Assembly (NCBI RefSeq): GCF_963966145.1
Contig: NC_091048.1
Location: 15,934,001 to 15,998,000, forward strand
DNA length: 64,000 nt
DNA from: Tenebrio molitor
Lineage: Eukaryota; Arthropoda; Insecta; Coleoptera; Tenebrionidae
Reading direction: 5' to 3'
Every line of letters begins with the position of its first letter. Within the stretch, counting starts at the first letter, position 1. The translations under genes were made by a program, and so were the position numbers. Shown here piece after piece: positions 10,189-22,400 of the stretch. Under the pieces are notes generated by a model that saw only the letters and a list, made by a program, of their open reading frames with translations, had not been told where the DNA came from and did not search any database.

Positions 10189-11371
10189 ATGTGTGAGATG
10201 ACGCCAGCTGCTGAGCAGTGGTCACTATATTCCGCTGCTCAAAATCTTCCGGCCGTTTTAAACGACCCAAATCGTGGCAAACAGTCGAATTTTTTTATTA
10301 AGACATGGGGTGATACATTTGTGGAGAAGAGTCAAATTGAAAAGAGTCCCTTTCTTCCTGAAATTACATACTCTCATTTTGATAACTACATTAGAAAGAT
10401 TGGAAAGAGATACAAGCGTCACATACGTCTCACACAAAATAAATTAGACACTAATCATGTAAAAGCTCGAAATAAGGCTGATCTGGTTAACGGTGAAATA
10501 AGTGTTGAAAGTATTCCGGATTTTTTTTTAAAGCAAAACTTTCCTCTTAATGATCCTGTTGTTTTTTCGCAAGTGTTTCGTGGAACTGATCGAAATCAAG
10601 ATCATGTGCTTCAAGAAGAATTAAGCCATTATCTGGATATAGTTGAAGTGCAAATAGCTAAACAGGTATCTCAAAAATCTGGCGCTTTTTTTCACGCAAT
10701 GACCTCCCATGATACTATTATGGAGCAAATGGGAGTGGCTTACAACGAAGTTAAATCATTACGATCAAAAGTACAAAAAGTTGACAAGACATTGGCCAAG
10801 GACTCTCTAAAGCTGATTGGTTTAGCTAGATCTAAGACAAATCATGTAAAACTAGTGGACAAATTGAAATTAATGTCAACTGTTCTACAAACTCAACCAA
10901 CTCTTCAGCTTCTTTTAAGTTCATCAGATTATGTTGCTGCCTTAGAGCTCATATCGAGTACTCAAGAAGTTTTGTCAAAAGAATTAGCAGGAGTGACGAG
11001 TTTAAGACATTTACCATCCCAACTTAAGGAGATGTCAAAGCTGATTGATAAAATGTTAAGTAATGAATTTGAACGATATGCAGCTGCCGATTTACATAGG
11101 CCTTTGGATGCAAATGGTGGTGTACTGGAACAGGAACGTTTAATAAGTTTAGTGGCTGGCTTACTTAGACAAAACCACTTACAATTTTTGGAGACTTATA
11201 AACAAGAAGCCGTTACAGCAGCCCAAACCTTACTAAAGCAACTTTTGATCGAACACTTGGCTGATGTTGAAGATGATATGGAACATTGTCTTACGGGATC
11301 AGGTGAAGTGGCACCGACAATGGATGCTGCTCATTGGCTTAAAGTTTTGGCTCTTGCAAGTGACGCTCTTG
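10189..11371 (+). CDS. Vps54: VPS54, GARP complex subunit, coding exon 1
   Basis: This exon encodes residues 1-394 of a vacuolar protein sorting 54 homologue (scattered in Drosophila). VPS54 is one of the four subunits of GARP, which tethers endosome-derived vesicles to the trans-Golgi network. Family signatures in order are NLPAVLNDP (residues 19-27), FFIKTWG (35-41), an IPDFFLKQNFPLNDP block (about 109-123), LSHYLDIVEVQIAKQ (145-159) and FFHAMTSHD (167-175). The exon ends at a consensus donor, CTTG|GTGAGT, leaving one base of a Gly codon that exon 2 completes. The start ATG at 10189 was chosen because an in-frame ATG at 10138 is closed by TAG at 10171. The predicted N-terminus lacks roughly the first 60 residues of mammalian VPS54, so either insects are shorter here or a 5' exon was missed. 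Identity is near certain; only the exact start is open. Confidence 0.95.
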
Positions 11372-11874
11372 GTGAGTAAACAAGAAAAATAACTTCTTCT
11401 TTTCAGTCATTGTGACCCTGTTGTATTTACTTACATGACGATTTTGGGATAAATAATTTTTTGTCAAAATTAAAAATACTTTTATGTATTAAAATCAATA
11501 GAATGGAATTTATTACTATGCTATACGGATTTGTTTTACATTTACAAAATTGACCATATGTGTTTTCGTCTTTGAGTGCAAAGTTTAAATTTTAAAAAGT
11601 ACCAGCTGCTGGAACATACATTTTTGTCTGTTCAGATAAAAATTAATTAAACAAAAGTATTTGAGATCTGATGTGAACGATGAGACTTACAACCTAAATT
11701 TGTTATTGAAATGTTATTTGCGAGAGTCATGACACAAAATGAAAAACTAATTTGTTTGAAACTTTGCTGACGTTAAAAATTCTGTATAAAAGGAAAAATC
11801 ATTTGGTATTCAAAAAATTGTAAGAATAATAATCAAGGGACTAAAATCTAACTACATATTATAGATTGTAGGTA

Positions 11875-13330
11875 CAGGGTGATTCAAGTTTTACCGCCAG
11901 AGCGAAAACACCCACTTCTAATCCATTTAAAATTCTCAAAAAATTCAGGAATGATTGTGTATCGTTGTAAAACATTTAGTAAAAATTTAAACTTTTTTAA
12001 TGAAACAGGTAAATATTTCGTTTTAATTCAATAACCGCTAGATTAATTTACATAATTTTTCGATGAGAGTCCTTTCAAACATTTAGGAAAAATTAGGTGT
12101 CATTGAAATCATGAAAACATCACCGGTTTCCGAAATAAATGGAATTTGACAAAGTGCAAGATTTAGCTATGATTTATTATTAAATTGGGCGGTCACTTCC
12201 ACAAAGGAGGTTGACATGGCTTGTTTATGGTACCCTTTAGGGACTTAAGAATGACTAGAAAAGTTGTCAACAGATGTCTACCCAACAATGAGGTATTTAT
12301 TTATGATAATGCAGTTGTAAAAAATTGCAATAATTTAAAAACTAACAATTTTCTTTTGATGCGAATTTCATAAATGCGTTCTTTGAATGAATTGTGAATT
12401 ATGAACGTGTACGAAAAAATTTTTTTGTATCAAATTTTTTTAAATTTTATGGCTCGGAATGAAGTGATTGATACGGGAAAGTTGATTGTATACATTTGAA
12501 GCCTTATACCGGGTGGGGCATCGTATACGCGCACGCGAGAAATCGCGACTTCTAATTAAATAAAATTGTCGAAATTTTATATACCTAACTAATTATTGGT
12601 AAGGTATATTCGAGAATTTTTAAAAAAATTTTTGTTAATAAATAAGGCCGTAACAGTTTTATAAGTTTTCTCAAATTTACCTAAAAAGTTTTTACACTAA
12701 ATGAATCTGTATCTGCTAGCGCATCAAACCCTGGTGGCACAATTACAAATTTTGTCTTGGTTAGCCAAATAATTCGCTTTTTTATTTAAACGCAAAGCAG
12801 ACGCGTGATTTATGGCACAATGGTATAATTTCCCAACAAAAGGTATTACCCACCGTTTTAAACCTTTTTGCCACAAAATTGACAGTTTCCATTGTCACCT
12901 AAATTTACGACAGCAAAAGTAGCAGGTCATAAATAAAAATTATTTTGAAAGTTGAAATGTAAAACAGCGTTTAATTCAAAATATAATTGGTATTTTTTTC
13001 CGCTGATTTCGTAAATAATTATAGGAAGTGAACCTAGGTAGGTTAGTATAAAAATCAGAATTTGACTTTTTGGTTGAAATTTACATTTTATTTTTTTTTG
13101 GCTTTGTTTGTAAGTGAAAAATTATCAAAAAATTATAAAATGTACCTTACCAATAGCCAGGTCAGTGTGAAAAATTTCGACAATTTTATTTAATTAGAAG
13201 TCGCGATTTCTCGCGTGCGCGTATACAATGCCCCACCCGGTATGAAGGGAATGTAACCCCAACGTTTCATAATTTTTACTAATTTTTTAATAGGGTTTAT
13301 CGTGCGGGCGGTAAAACTTGAATCACCCTG
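11875..13330. mobile_element. TA-element CAGGGTGATTCAAG, hosting a nested MITE
   Basis: Ends are CAGGGTGATTCAAGTTTTAC and its reverse complement, flanked by TA (11873-11874, 13331-13332). It carries the inserted 732-bp MITE at 12509-13240. No transposase is recognised. Confidence 0.88.
12509..13240. mobile_element. TA-MITE CCGGGTGGGGC, copy 2, nested
   Basis: This is an inverted paralogue of 1874-2615, with the same 70-bp terminal repeats and TA flanks (12507-12508, 13241-13242). Confidence 0.88.
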
Positions 13331-13332
13331 TA

Positions 13333-13588
13333 CAGTTGTGCGGACACGGAATTTTAGACGTCAAATTTATGTCAATTCAAAAAATGTCAATGTAAGCCAC
13401 ACTTTATTGTCATTATGATTGACGTTTGAAGTTTGAAACTACATATTTGACATTTGAAAGTTTATTTTTGGCATGTCAGTATGATAAAAATTACAAAAAT
13501 CGAAAGTGAGGTTAGTTGCACCTAAAGCCAGTTTTACTTTTTTATATCAATCGAATGACAATTCGTCCAAGATTCCGTGTCCGCAACA
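13333..13588. mobile_element. TA-MITE with GCGGACACGGAAT ends
   Basis: It is a 256-bp unit whose ends share TGCGGACACGGAAT and pair inverted. It directly abuts the preceding element, sharing the single TA at 13331-13332, so one inserted into the target duplication of the other. Confidence 0.75.
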
Positions 13589-13690
13589 GTATGTCTAAAC
13601 AAGAACAACTCTTGTGCCTAATTTTGCCTATACTGCTCAACGGAATTTTCGAATGAGTAAATTGTGGATGAGAAAGCTGGTTGTAAGTAA

Positions 13691-14497
13691 AGGGTCGTTT
13701 TCATGGTGGCTTTACAAGCGTGGCTCGCTTGGCTTGGAAGCCGCTCGACCAATGGGAGCACAGCTTTTAAAAAACGCCGCGGCGTGGCTCGGACTTTGCT
13801 AGAATAGGAAATATTTCTATTTTTCAAAGCCACGCTCAGGCTTTGGAAGCTTGCGCATGCGCTCGAACTCCCAACTACATAATCAAATCAGCTGATGTGA
13901 TAGTTCAACCTTCGATCATATATACTACGTGGATGCGTAATGCAACGAGTTGGTGAGACACATTTGATGTTCCAAAAAATTGAAAAGAGATAAATAGACA
14001 CAAACGCATAAGTCTAAGAGAAATAGCTACACAACTTGCACAAGTTCGCTCTGCGCATGATCAATGGCCAACGCTTTGACAATTGACATCTGTAAATCTG
14101 TGAATCTGTGATTGTGATTGACATTATAAGTTCATGTTTTTCTTTTGTTTTTCTCTCGTTTTTTCTCTTGTTTTTGTGAAAACTGAAAAATGAAGTTTTG
14201 TTACGTGTGTAAAAATAAAGATAATCACTGAATACATGCGCCTGCGTAGAATGCAACATTCCGGTACACATTGTGTCGCTTTTTTTGGAACACGAGGTAG
14301 ACAAGGTATTAGGCATCCACGTAGTAGGTATATATGATCGAAGAGTTCAACGCTAGCTCGCCCAATAGCGCATGCGCGTAGGTGTGGCTGCCTTGAAGTA
14401 GCAAGCCACCATGAAAATGAAAACTGAAAACCACTCTTCCAAAGCCAAGCTAGCCCTGAGCGAGCCACGCTTGTAAAGCCACCATGAAAACGACGCT
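13691..14497. mobile_element. Harbinger-like MITE (TAA duplication)
   Basis: Inverted ends AGGGTCGTTTTCATGGTGGC and the complement of AGCGTCGTTTTCATGGTGGC are flanked by TAA on both sides (13688-13690, 14498-14500), typical of PIF/Harbinger. Homology between arms extends discontinuously over about 200 bp. Confidence 0.75.
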
Positions 14498-15407
14498 TAA
14501 ATGACCGAACTTTAAGAATATGATTTCGTTGACATAAATTCGCTTTAAAATTAAACAGAATAACATTACAGTGTTTTTCTTTTGGTTCCAAAGTGCTTCA
14601 AGGTTAAACTGTCAAAATATTTTTTTCAAATACGGACACATACTTTTTTTATTAATTCTGACAGAGATATTTATTCTCAAAACAACAATGTATGACATGT
14701 GTAACCTCATATAACAAAAAAATAACACTACATTTTGAAACAAATGACGAGCACCAAGCGAGAAGCTATCAAAATTCATTGCGTTACAATGTATGTAATA
14801 AATTAACCAAGTTAAGTTAGTTGGAAAAACAAATGACAAATATGTAATAACATTTGGGATTGCACGTACAGAGCGCATCGACCATAGTAGCATTTTTTAA
14901 CTTTTTTTTTGTATTTTGGGTACGTAAGTGTACACTTGTGATATGTACACTGTTTTTTTAGAATAAACATTTCTATCAGAAGTGTTAAAAAAAGTATGTG
15001 TTCCCAATTTTTTTTGACAGTTTAGCCCTGAAGCCCTTGGACCTATATGTGAATTTATTAGGGCTTTTTGTAGTCTATTTAGAGCCATTTAATTTGGTGT
15101 ATAAATAATTAAAATCCTTCCATAAATAAAGGAGTTATGGACTCATCTTCTTTTTCGGGGACACCTGTGTCTTACAAATATCAAAACAATCATTGTTTAC
15201 GTTCATACACTGTAAAAAATTAGCGGAGTGAATTTGGAGCGAATGCGGAGTGAATGATTTGTAATTGATTTAATCCCCCCGCAGTGAAATCCACTCCAAG
15301 AGGGAGTTTATTTAGATTATTCATAAAAAAAAAACTCTTCGGAGTGAAATACATAATTCTTTCACTATTAGTGGTTTGCCACCACATAAGTTAGTATTGA
15401 AAGTTAA

Positions 15408-15783
15408 TTGCAAGTTTTACTGATCAGAAACTTAAATAGAAAGGAAGCATTAGTCTATGGAACAAGAATACGCATCAACTTTATGCATCGAAATGCTATT
15501 GATTGCGAAGTTTTAACTGGAACCGAACGCAATAAGAGAATTTTGATTCCACGTATAAATTTAACATATTCAGGTACTATTTTACCATTTAATTTTCAAA
15601 GAAGTCAATTTCCAATTATAGCTGCCTTTGCGATGACAATAAATAAGTCTTAAAAACAAACATTCGAAAAAATTGCAATTGTACGTCGCAGCAAGTAGAG
15701 TTCGATCATTCAATGGTTTGAGATTTTATATTTCCGAATATAACGGCCAAGGGCATTTAGCAAACGATGAAATTTTATTTTAA
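15408..15783 (+). pseudogene. Helitron/PIF1-type helicase C-terminal relic
   Basis: The first frame reads LIRNLNRKEALVYGTRIRI, then ILIPRINLTYSGT, LPFNFQRSQFPI and AFAMTINKS, the conserved C-terminal part of the PIF1-like helicase of Helitrons. After a stop and a frame change it continues VRSFNGLRFYISEYNGQG and HLANDEI. There is no Rep domain and no clear Helitron 3' hairpin nearby. This is a dead fragment inside VPS54 intron 1. Confidence 0.8.
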
Positions 15784-16032
15784 GTTCAATGGACACTGCA
15801 CAATTTATAATATTTTTATAACTCTGGATGAGTACACGGAATTGAAACATCGTAATTTTCTTCGGACATTTTTGCAATTTTTCTCAAAGTGAATTGTTTT
15901 ATTTATGTCGTTTCCATAGCGACATGGCGACATGTAGGCCGACTTTATTTTTATTGACAATGAAGGAAATTTTACTTGTTCATTTTATAATTACAAATTT
16001 TCGGGTTGCACACAAAATGTTGTGTACACCTT

Positions 16033-16134
16033 GGCTATGAAATCCTTTGACGATCTCGAGATTGCCTTGCCTCGGCCGCAAAACGTCCTTGGCGACAATT
16101 TTTCTCTCTGTTCGTCAAAGTACGATTTCGCATC
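16033..16134. repeat. Long imperfect hairpin with CTCG-rich apex
   Basis: Arm pairs are TTTGACGA/TCGTCAAA and GAAATC/GATTTC, with bulges; the apex includes CTCGAG and CCTCGG. Confidence 0.55.
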
Positions 16135-16580
16135 CTTGATATACAAAATTCTTTTTCTCCCTACCGGTTAGAAATGTAGGCTGTGGATACCTCATTTGAG
16201 GTGAGAAAATTCAACTTTCTCGCTAAGGTAAGAAAGTTAATCATGAAATGTTTATGGTAAAACTGTACCAAAATACAAATGTCAAAAGTGTCAAAAGTGA
16301 AATAAGTTATTGATAAATGAAAGCCAATTCAATGAAGTAAGTTGGTAGGTCAATCATATAATCTGGAAAATAAACAGATAAGCTAGGTAGGTAGATTACT
16401 TTACCCTGTTTATATCAAATTTTCGAACAAACCTCAAATCTTCAAATGCGATGACAAGTTAATTAAACAAATAACACAGGCTACTATTCAATTCTCAAAA
16501 TTTTCGTTTTAATCACGAATATAACGATTTTTTTTTACTTTTTTCAACAAAGTTGTGCCGGTAGGGAAAAAAATTGTATT

Positions 16581-16696
16581 CAAACCTTGTTAAGAAAGTG
16601 TCCTTGCAGACCTTAGGCACTTACAAACCTCGTCTACGACTCGGTTTATAATCTTTGCCTGCGGTCTGCAAGAAACCACTTTCTTACCTTGGTTTG
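16581..16696. repeat. Long imperfect hairpin with CTCG apex
   Basis: Arm pairs are CAAACCTTG/CAAGGTTTG-type, AAGAAAGTG/CACTTTCTT and CTTGCAGACC/GGTCTGCAAG; the apex is AAACCTCGTCTACGACTCGG. Confidence 0.75.
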
Positions 16697-17702
16697 AAAC
16701 AACTGACAGGTCACACAAAATTCTTTATGAAAATCAAGATTTCAACATTCTCAAAATCATGAACCTAACTTTGAAGACTGCGCCTACTCGATCTCACGGT
16801 ACATAATAATAATCTTTCAGAATTGTTATCCCATTAGCCTATTAAAACAAATTATCCAAAAATTTCAACAATCAAAATAAATATGTAATGTCAAAAGTGT
16901 AACTTTTTAGCCTTTATAGTTTTGACACTAAAGCGAATTTTGAGAAACTGTGTAAACATTATCCCTTATCCCTGAATAGTGTCTATAAGATTCCATGTTT
17001 TTGTACATTAGAAAAAAATCTTATACGTGGTCTGAATTCATCCTCATCTAATTTAGTGGTTGCCGAATATTAGCAGCAAAATGATCGTCACTTCTCTTTG
17101 ATGACATTTCAATTCTGCCTTCTTTTCACTACGAAAACTTAAGGAAACACTCGAGATGCAAAAATCTCCACAGGACATGACTTTCGACTATCCACTATTT
17201 ATACATCCATCGCTGATCAAGAGCGTGTCTCCTCCGTCATCTCCCAACATTTTCTCACTCCCCACCATTTCTTCCACATAAATCTAAATATCTACATCGG
17301 TTCTTAACCACTTGATGATGAAGAAATGCAGAGATTAATAATTTAATCATATTCTTAGGAATTTCTTGCGATAAGTTACAAAGATATCTTACTATTTTTT
17401 AATTTGCAATTTGGTCCATTCTTTTTAAAAAGTCAGCTTTACCGAACCAATTCATTCAAAATAGGCACGAATCAAATTTCATAAATGTTATTTTCAGTAA
17501 ATAACCATTCTATAATAATAAATATTTTGCATTTTTGAATCAAGACTTTCCAACGTCGGGGACTATGAATGATGAATTACCCCTCGTAAATATAATATTG
17601 TAAGTCTATACATATTTTCAAAACGTAGTAACTGCAGTTTAATCTTTTTTTTCATTGCAGTACTTAATTGAGTGAATTAAATATCTTGTCATTGACTTTC
17701 AG

Positions 17703-18766
17703 GCAAGCTAGTTCAGAGAGTGAAAGCAGTCCATAATGTGATAAAAGAGACGGCGGACACGAGTGCCGGCCTTCGATCGACCACGTCCTTGCGCGACACA
17801 GAAAATTTTTTAACCCTCGAAGATCACAACCGCGTCGAAGTAAAACTAAAAGACTTGCTTATCTCGATCTGTGATTATTGCCACGAAAGACTGGCTTCTC
17901 TAGTTAGCACTCAGTCAGACAAGCAAACAATAACGGCAACTCAGGTGACCGAATTGTCAACGATCGTCGACAACTTCACCGAACTATGCGAGAAAATCTG
18001 CGGACGTCAGAGCGCCGCCTTGCGGGCCGCCTTCAAGATCCAAGCCGGGAATTACGTGAACAAATTCCACAGTCAACGGAAGAACAAACTGACCATGCTT
18101 CTGGACGCGGAAAGATGGAAAGTCGCCGATGTGCCTCAAGAAATCCAAATCCTAGTCGACAAGTTAGCTTTAGGTAATACGATAAGATCGTTGCCGAGTT
18201 CGCCGAGTAACGAGAATAGCGACGAAAAGAAACCATCACCCGCTCTGAAAATAGGCGCTCAGGATTACACCACGGTGGGTACAGTTCTGATTTTGATCCA
18301 ACTGGTTTGTGAATACTGTGTTTGTGCTCATAACTTGCAATTGTTGGCTCCGATCGTGGGCAGAAATTTGACGGAACTGTTGAGGACGTTCAATTCGAGA
18401 AGTTGTCAGTTAGTGTTGGGTGCGGGTGCGTTGAAAACTGCCGGCTTAAAGACCATCACCACCACGAATTTGGCTTTAACGTCTAGGTCGTTGCAGATGG
18501 TTTTGTGGATGATACCACATATTAGGGCTCACTTTAATGCTCTAACTAGTGATCCGTTGAACGGTTTCGACGCCATCGAAAGAGATATCGGACATCACAT
18601 TCAACAGCTGGAAACTAAAGTATTGTCTATTATGAATAGCCTTTTGGGGGATCAGCTTAACGAATGGGACGCTAAACCACCCGTTCCATCCAAAGCGTTC
18701 AGAAACGTTTCCAGGCATCTCACCAAACTCCACGAGGCTGTCAGTCCCGTATTACCCGAAGAACAG
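17703..18766 (+). CDS. Vps54: VPS54, coding exon 2
   Basis: This exon encodes residues 395-749. The acceptor is TGACTTTCAG|GC; the first two bases complete a Gly codon, and reading continues KLVQRVKAVHNVIKE, matching the VPS54 middle segment. It then covers the C-terminal Vps54 domain: CGRQSAAL near residue 494, the block FHSQRKNKLTMLLDAERWK (517-535), and FNSRSCQLVLGAGAL (624-638), one of the most conserved stretches in the family. It ends after Glu-Glu-Gln at the donor CAG|GTATTT, phase 0. The reading frame stays open 54 bases past the donor, so an unspliced message would append 17 wrong residues and stop. The acidic/serine linker before the C-terminal domain is much shorter than in human VPS54, which accounts for most of the size difference (818 versus about 977 residues). 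Confidence 0.95.
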
Positions 18767-19305
18767 GTATTTCTCTTTAACGAAATTCTTAATACCTTGT
18801 GGTTTTCACGTATAAATTAAATAATATCTAATCAAAATTCAAGTGTAATTGATATTTCGGTTTTTCTTTTTCAAAAGTGTGATTTTGACATGCTGCGTAA
18901 TGGTATTTGGTAGCAAGTTATTTACAGGATTGGTTTGTTATAATCGATTCACGATGAATGTGGATAAGTGGTGGCTGTGATTTGTTGGATAAACTGCCTC
19001 AACTTTATATTTTTTCCTGTCAGAAATATGACATGATTGTTCCGATATTCAAATTTGAACAATGTATTTAATTTTGATTAAAAAATTATGGATAGAAAAC
19101 GGATATGTACGGTTTTCCATTAATGAAGTCCGTGTAAAACCTCAAGTGAGTAGAATTATAGCATATATTTTTAATTATAAAATGCATGTGCATGATACGT
19201 AAGTTATGCATAATGCTTAAAACAACAAGATTCGATTAATCTCGCAGAGATACGTATTTTTTTAGTTTTCCGTTTCACCCAAAATTCTTATGTTAGACAA
19301 GTATA

Positions 19306-20287
19306 CAGGGTGTTTGCGAAGTTGAGGCGTTCCTTTTAACATGTGATAGTATGCGTTGTTCTAAAGAGTTTTAGCCAAAATTACCTTAGTAAAATGTGTA
19401 CGGCAATGAAGATAAAATATGTAAATTTTTTTGAAACCGGTCCTGCTCAAATTTGCGCTGATTTGTTAAAAATTAGAATTGACAAAAAAAAATCAAATGA
19501 GCATGGACGTTAATCAAAAATATTGTCAGAGTTGTCATCTAATTAGTCGGAATGGCTTTATCATTACGAAAATAATGAGTTCTCAGATATGTTGCTAATG
19601 TATGGGCAATGTTATCAACTTATCACGTTATCAGAATGCAGCTGCGGCGTCCAGAGAGTACGCAGGGCGATTTCCAGAAAGACACCATCCTGGGCCACGT
19701 CAGTTATTAATCTAGTACAGCGGAGAAATAGACAGGACCGGACTCAAAATTTTAGAAAACAAAAAAATATAAAATCAATTACATATCTCCGTTAATACAA
19801 ACATTTTACTAACAAGATTTAGGCTAAGATTCTTAAGAATAATGTATAGTACAGTTAATTTCAAAATTATCGAGTACACCTCAAAAATCAAGAAGTCGAT
19901 TTATTACAGTTTTTTCCACATGTAAAGATGCCTTTTTGAAATTTGAGTCTCATATTTTTTATATAGGTTAGGTAAGTTTGACAACATAAAATGTCGCTGA
20001 TATTTGAGAACACCATAACAGTGTCTGTTTTATCCTCTGCACGGTGCTCTTCGCGATGTTATAATAGTGGGCTACCCTTCGGATCGACCACCCTTCTTCT
20101 AATTTGGAAAGAATGAGCACTTTCGCGTTTTCGGTTAGATCAGGCATTTTGTTTGTCAAAATTGACATTGATCATTGACAAAAAATATAAGTGCATTTCA
20201 CACTGTAGAAAATTAGGTGTACTCTATAATTTTGTAATTAACTGTACCTCGTGTTACAAGGAACGCCTCAACTTCGAAAACACCCTG
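19306..20287. mobile_element. TA-element CAGGGTGTTTGCGAAG, hosting a mariner mini-element
   Basis: Inverted ends CAGGGTGTTTGCGAAGTTGA (right arm CAGGGTGTTTTCGAAGTTGA) are flanked by TA (19304-19305, 20288-20289). The 393-bp element at 19852-20244 is inserted within it. Confidence 0.88.
19852..20244 (-). mobile_element. Mariner-derived mini-element, copy 2
   Basis: It has the same 30-bp ends and TA flanks as 8146-8537, in opposite orientation. On the - strand it keeps a 66-codon frame with LTENAKVLILSKLEEGWSIR and HYYNIAKSTVQRIKQ, a clear mariner/Tc1 helix-turn-helix, but no catalytic domain. Confidence 0.88.
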
Positions 20288-20831
20288 TATTTTACTAACT
20301 TGGGGTATTACATGGACTTTACCTACCGGGTGTAGAATGGATTTTGGTACATAGGCACTTGACGTGTAAAAGTAAAAATCCTCGGATATTGACTCCCCAA
20401 ATTATTTTAGAACAAAGCCTTAAATACAAAAGTTGTAAGTAGAGTTTTATAAATGGTTCCCAATTCTTATTTGTTTTGTTTTTTAACATCTTCCGGAAGT
20501 ATTCACGATCTTTTTGGGACCGAGTTGGCTATGATTTTTTCTTTTCATGTTGGACTAACTGACTCAGTGATGCAACGGATGCAATTTTTTTTTCTGTCAG
20601 TGTCTATTCGACATTTTCTTGCCACCGCATTGTCAGATTTATTATTTTAATATTCGTAGGAAACTAAATGATTTATTAAGTGTGTAAAAATAATTTAAAT
20701 TTCCGTCAAAGGAACAGTCAAAATTGCCAAAATAATTTTATTACGATAAAAAATTTCTATTAAACGATTTAATTTACTTTTCCGTTGACCGCTTGTTAAT
20801 TTCAATATTAATGAATTATTTTGTCTAAAAT

Positions 20832-20864
20832 ATAGTGTATTAATGGACCTCATTAATACACTAT
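20832..20864. repeat. Perfect 14-bp hairpin
   Basis: ATAGTGTATTAATG and CATTAATACACTAT are separated by GACCT. Confidence 0.8.
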
Positions 20865-21309
20865 TTTTCATTAATCAACGATTTTTGCGATTTTGACGTT
20901 TTGATGAAATTTTGATACATTCTTTGCACTTACCAACACTGCAGCAGGTAGTGCAGCAGGGTTTTCTATATTTTATAGCTCCATAACTTCACAATTACGA
21001 ATTCACTTTTTCAAAAGACGACCTTTTTGGTTATAATTCGCATGTCATATTTTTCAAAGGTAACTAGGTTTTCTTAACAACCGTGATTTTTACGTGAAAT
21101 TGAATGTGAATGGAGTTGACGTCTTCTGACACTTTGTGAAAAAGTGAATAGAAAGTGTTGAAATATTTAAAAATGGCCTACCCTGAGGACAAAAAAAGGA
21201 TGAAGGTATTTTATAAGGTCTCATCTTTATCGAAAAAGATAAGATTGGTTTTGATTTGGCTTTAATTTGAACTTTTGTCACAAAAAAAAAGTTTGCGGTC
21301 AACGAACTC

Positions 21310-21414
21310 GTTTGTTAATGGGCGATTAATAATCTCAACTATTAAAGGCACTCACTCGCTACACTCGTTCGTGCTTTAATCAGTTTCGATTATTAATCGC
21401 CTTCATTAACAAAC
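21310..21414. repeat. Long hairpin with CTCG apex
   Basis: Arm pairs are GTTTGTTAATG/CATTAACAAAC and GGCGATTAATAATC/GATTATTAATCGCC, with an inner TTAAAGGCAC/GTGCTTTAA and apex TCACTCGCTACACTCGTTC. Confidence 0.8.
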
Positions 21415-22400
21415 TAAAGTCCATTCTAAAATAAAAAAACTACCAACGTCGCATTTTCCTCGATAATTACGATCGGCAACGCTGTTTAGTGTAAAATTTG
21501 TTGAGAATTGTAATTTTGAGGTTAAGTGTTTATTAAATGTCTTGTTTTTCTTGGCATGTTTAAGTAAAAATAATAAGAATCAATAAATAAATTAAACGTG
21601 CTGTTAATAAAACAATATGAATGGAATTCAAAGCAATTGAATTTTATTTTGAATCAAATAATTGTCATAATTTATAGTTACCAACATATCTACCTAGGGT
21701 TTTTTAAATTTTACCAACCTAAAGGAACAGGTGGTGGTTTTTGATTTTTGAATAGACTTTAGTTTATTAAATAACTATTAAAAAGGACAGACCAGATTTA
21801 AGAGATCCGGCAACAATGTACCTATTCAGAAAATATAACCGTAAACTGAAAACAATCTAACCTAACACAAAAAGTGTCAATTTCCTTTAGGGAATTTAGT
21901 TATCCCCGAGGTATTGCCAACAAAATCACTAGATGGTCATAGCCAACTCGGTCCCAAAAAGATCGTGAATGCCTTATAGTGTGACAACTTCTTACGAGAG
22001 ATAGGTTAGAATTATGGTGAAAATTCAATGACATTTTTAGAAATTATTTGATAGGTATTGTCAAATAGACAATTAATTGACAAATGGACAAAACCAAATT
22101 TATTAACCATTTACCAAACTCCCGCACTGTCAAAGTGTTTGCAAGTTGCCGCACTGCCGTTCTGATACTAGTTTTTACTTTAACGTTGGCGCAAAAATTT
22201 GAAATTTCAAATTTGAAGTTAAGTTTAATAAATTCGCTTTCTTTCATTCAAAGTATTACTTACACGAAATGGCTGAACAAGAAGAAGATATGAAAGGTAA
22301 AAGAATACTGTTAACGGTCAGAGAGAAGAAGGGTATTTATTGTTAATTATTGTTTGGTAAGATGTAAGAAGAGAATTACTGCATTAACATAACCAAACTT

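Larger units (their letters stand above)
11372..17702 (+). other. VPS54 intron 1 (6.3 kb, transposon-filled)
   Basis: This is a GT-AG intron bounded by GTGAGT and TTTCAG. It holds, in order, a nested MITE pair (11875-13330), an abutting MITE (13333-13588), a Harbinger-like MITE (13691-14497), a Helitron helicase relic (15408-15783) and two long hairpins (16033-16134, 16581-16696). A stretch with repeated GGAGTGAA motifs lies near 15220-15350. I recognise nothing in 14498-15200 or 16700-17690. Confidence 0.85.
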
